DNA of 7,234 bases from Clostridiales bacterium. GTDB lineage: Bacteria > Bacillota > Clostridia > Oscillospirales > Acutalibacteraceae. The position numbers were made by a program, and so were the translations under genes. The notes beneath the pieces are model-generated. The model had not been told where the DNA came from. It searched no databases and saw nothing but the letters and a program-made list of their open reading frames with translations. Below are positions 6,338 through 7,234 of this stretch, in pieces. Within the stretch, counting starts at the first letter, position 1; every line of letters begins with the position of its first letter. The stretch is taken from positions 1-7,234 of the forward strand of contig JAAYFA010000184.1 in assembly GCA_012728445.1 (NCBI GenBank). The letters are read 5' to 3'.

Positions 6338-6464
6338 ATTCGAGAGAAAAGTTAAAAAAGTTCAATCTGTTGGTTTTGTGCTTATTTTCGTAAATAATAT
6401 TCGTTCATTCACTGAAGAGCGGCACAGCATAAAACATCGAACAAAGAAAGGAATGGTTATACAT
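6338..6464 (+). other. nrdJ leader, no riboswitch recognised
   Basis: About 127 bases lie between NrdR box 2 and the nrdJ start. The length could hide a regulatory RNA, but I do not see the cobalamin-riboswitch B12 box or its conserved junctions, nor a stable terminator or anti-terminator pair. The 3' end carries AAAGGAA (6447-6453), the probable ribosome binding site, 11 bases before the ATG. A second in-frame ATG at 6453 is too close to that site to be preferred. Confidence 0.45.
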
Positions 6465-7234
6465 ATGACAATATCGCCAAACGCTATTACTGTGCTGGAA
6501 AGACGATACCTGATTAAAGATGATACCGGCAAAATCATCGAAAAAGTGGAGGATTTATTTCAACGCGTTGCGAGCACCATCGCAGAATCTGATAAGCTGC
6601 ACGATGCGAACAACGATATCAAAAAAATCACAAAAACTTTTTATGACATGATGGTCAATCTTGAGTTTTTACCGAACTCCCCCACCTTGATGAATGCCGG
6701 CCGACCCTTGGGTCAATTATCTGCTTGTTTTGTTCTGCCGGTTGAGGACACGATGGAAAACATTTTTGAAGCCATCAAACAAGCGGCGCTTATACACAAA
6801 TCAGGCGGCGGCACCGGCTTCTCTTTTTCACGCATCCGCCAAAAAGGCAGTTCGGGCAACTCCACCGGCGGCGTTGCCTCCGGCCCGATAAGCTTTATGA
6901 AAGTGTTCAATATGGCGACTGAAGCGGTGAAACAAGGCGGCACAAGACGCGGCGCTAACATGGGTATATTGCGCATTGATCACCCCGATATTGAGGAGTT
7001 CATCGACTGTAAATCAAACAATAAAGAAATTACTAATTTTAATATATCCGTCGGACTGACAGAAGACTTTATGAACGCGGTTGAAAACGATACCGACTTC
7101 GACTTGATAGACCCACACACAAAAGAGTCTGTGGCAAAGTTGCACGCCCCCACAGTTTTCAATAAAATTGTTGATGCCGCTTGGCATAACGGCGAACCCG
7201 GCATCATCTTCTTAGACAGGCTTAACCGTGACAA
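6465..7234 (+). CDS. nrdJ: Class II (B12-dependent) ribonucleotide reductase, 5' part
   Basis: This gene is cut by the right edge; 256 codons are visible, and NrdJ proteins are much longer. NrdJ reduces ribonucleotides to deoxyribonucleotides using adenosylcobalamin to make the active-site thiyl radical, without oxygen and without a separate radical subunit. The N-terminus reads SPNAITVLERRYL, so translation starts close to the catalytic barrel and no ATP-cone is present at this end. Family landmarks follow in order: NSPTLMNAG (71-79), LSACFVLPV with the probable redox cysteine C88 (85-93), HKSGGGTGFSFSR (111-123), STGGVASGP (133-141) and KQGGTRRGANMGILR (156-170). The activity-site cysteines lie beyond the edge. 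Two NrdR boxes over the promoter indicate repression when dNTP/ATP signals are high. The reading frame is open to the last base. Confidence 0.95.
   Translation, partial: MTISPNAITVLERRYLIKDDTGKIIEKVEDLFQRVASTIAESDKLHDANNDIKKITKTFYDMMVNLEFLPNSPTLMNAGRPLGQLSACFVLPVEDTMENIFEAIKQAALIHKSGGGTGFSFSRIRQKGSSGNSTGGVASGPISFMKVFNMATEAVKQGGTRRGANMGILRIDHPDIEEFIDCKSNNKEITNFNISVGLTEDFMNAVENDTDFDLIDPHTKESVAKLHAPTVFNKIVDAAWHNGEPGIIFLDRLNRD

Noticed and set aside
6338..6464. Cobalamin riboswitch in the nrdJ leader, attractive because NrdJ needs B12.
   Set aside because: No B12 box or other conserved riboswitch segments are seen, and the leader is shorter than usual for this class. NrdR boxes already explain control.

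Overview
The window looks like chromosomal DNA from an anaerobic Gram-positive bacterium, most likely of the Clostridia type. Supporting signs are strong AGGAGG-type ribosome binding sites, a UUG start placed by its own Shine-Dalgarno site, sigma-A style -35/-10 promoters (several with an extended -10), intrinsic hairpin terminators, a CCA-encoding tRNA gene, and an adenosylcobalamin-dependent (class II) ribonucleotide reductase behind a tandem NrdR operator. Species cannot be named from the sequence. Base composition looks moderate to AT-leaning but was not computed.

Layout, left to right. (1) 1-183: about 66 bases of unassigned flank, then a minus-strand tRNA-Ala(GGC) with its own terminator and promoter. 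(2) 271-1525: a family GT4 glycosyltransferase on the plus strand with its own promoter, ending in a long bidirectional terminator. (3) 1536-3084: a convergent minus-strand GH5 hydrolase of the endoglycoceramidase-like type without a signal peptide, whose promoter carries a 13-bp direct repeat at a 21-bp period. (4) 3294-6202: divergent from the GH5 gene, a secreted subtilisin-type (S8) protease followed 59 bases later by a cytoplasmic sialidase-like Asp-box propeller; the two could form an operon. (5) 6291-7234: a strong promoter overlapped by two NrdR boxes drives nrdJ, which runs off the right edge.

Functionally, the middle of the window is a small glycan and protein degradation neighbourhood: a secreted protease, a glycosidase related to enzymes that cut glycosphingolipids, and a propeller of the sialidase fold, arranged around one AT-rich divergent promoter region. 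That they act together on sialylated glycoconjugates is a hypothesis from proximity only. The tRNA, the glycosyltransferase and nrdJ appear to be independent transcription units. I see no CRISPR array, insertion sequence or complete mobile element. The clearest regulatory signal is the NrdR operator pair. The least explained elements are the direct repeat at the GH5 promoter and the catalytic identity of the sialidase-like protein.
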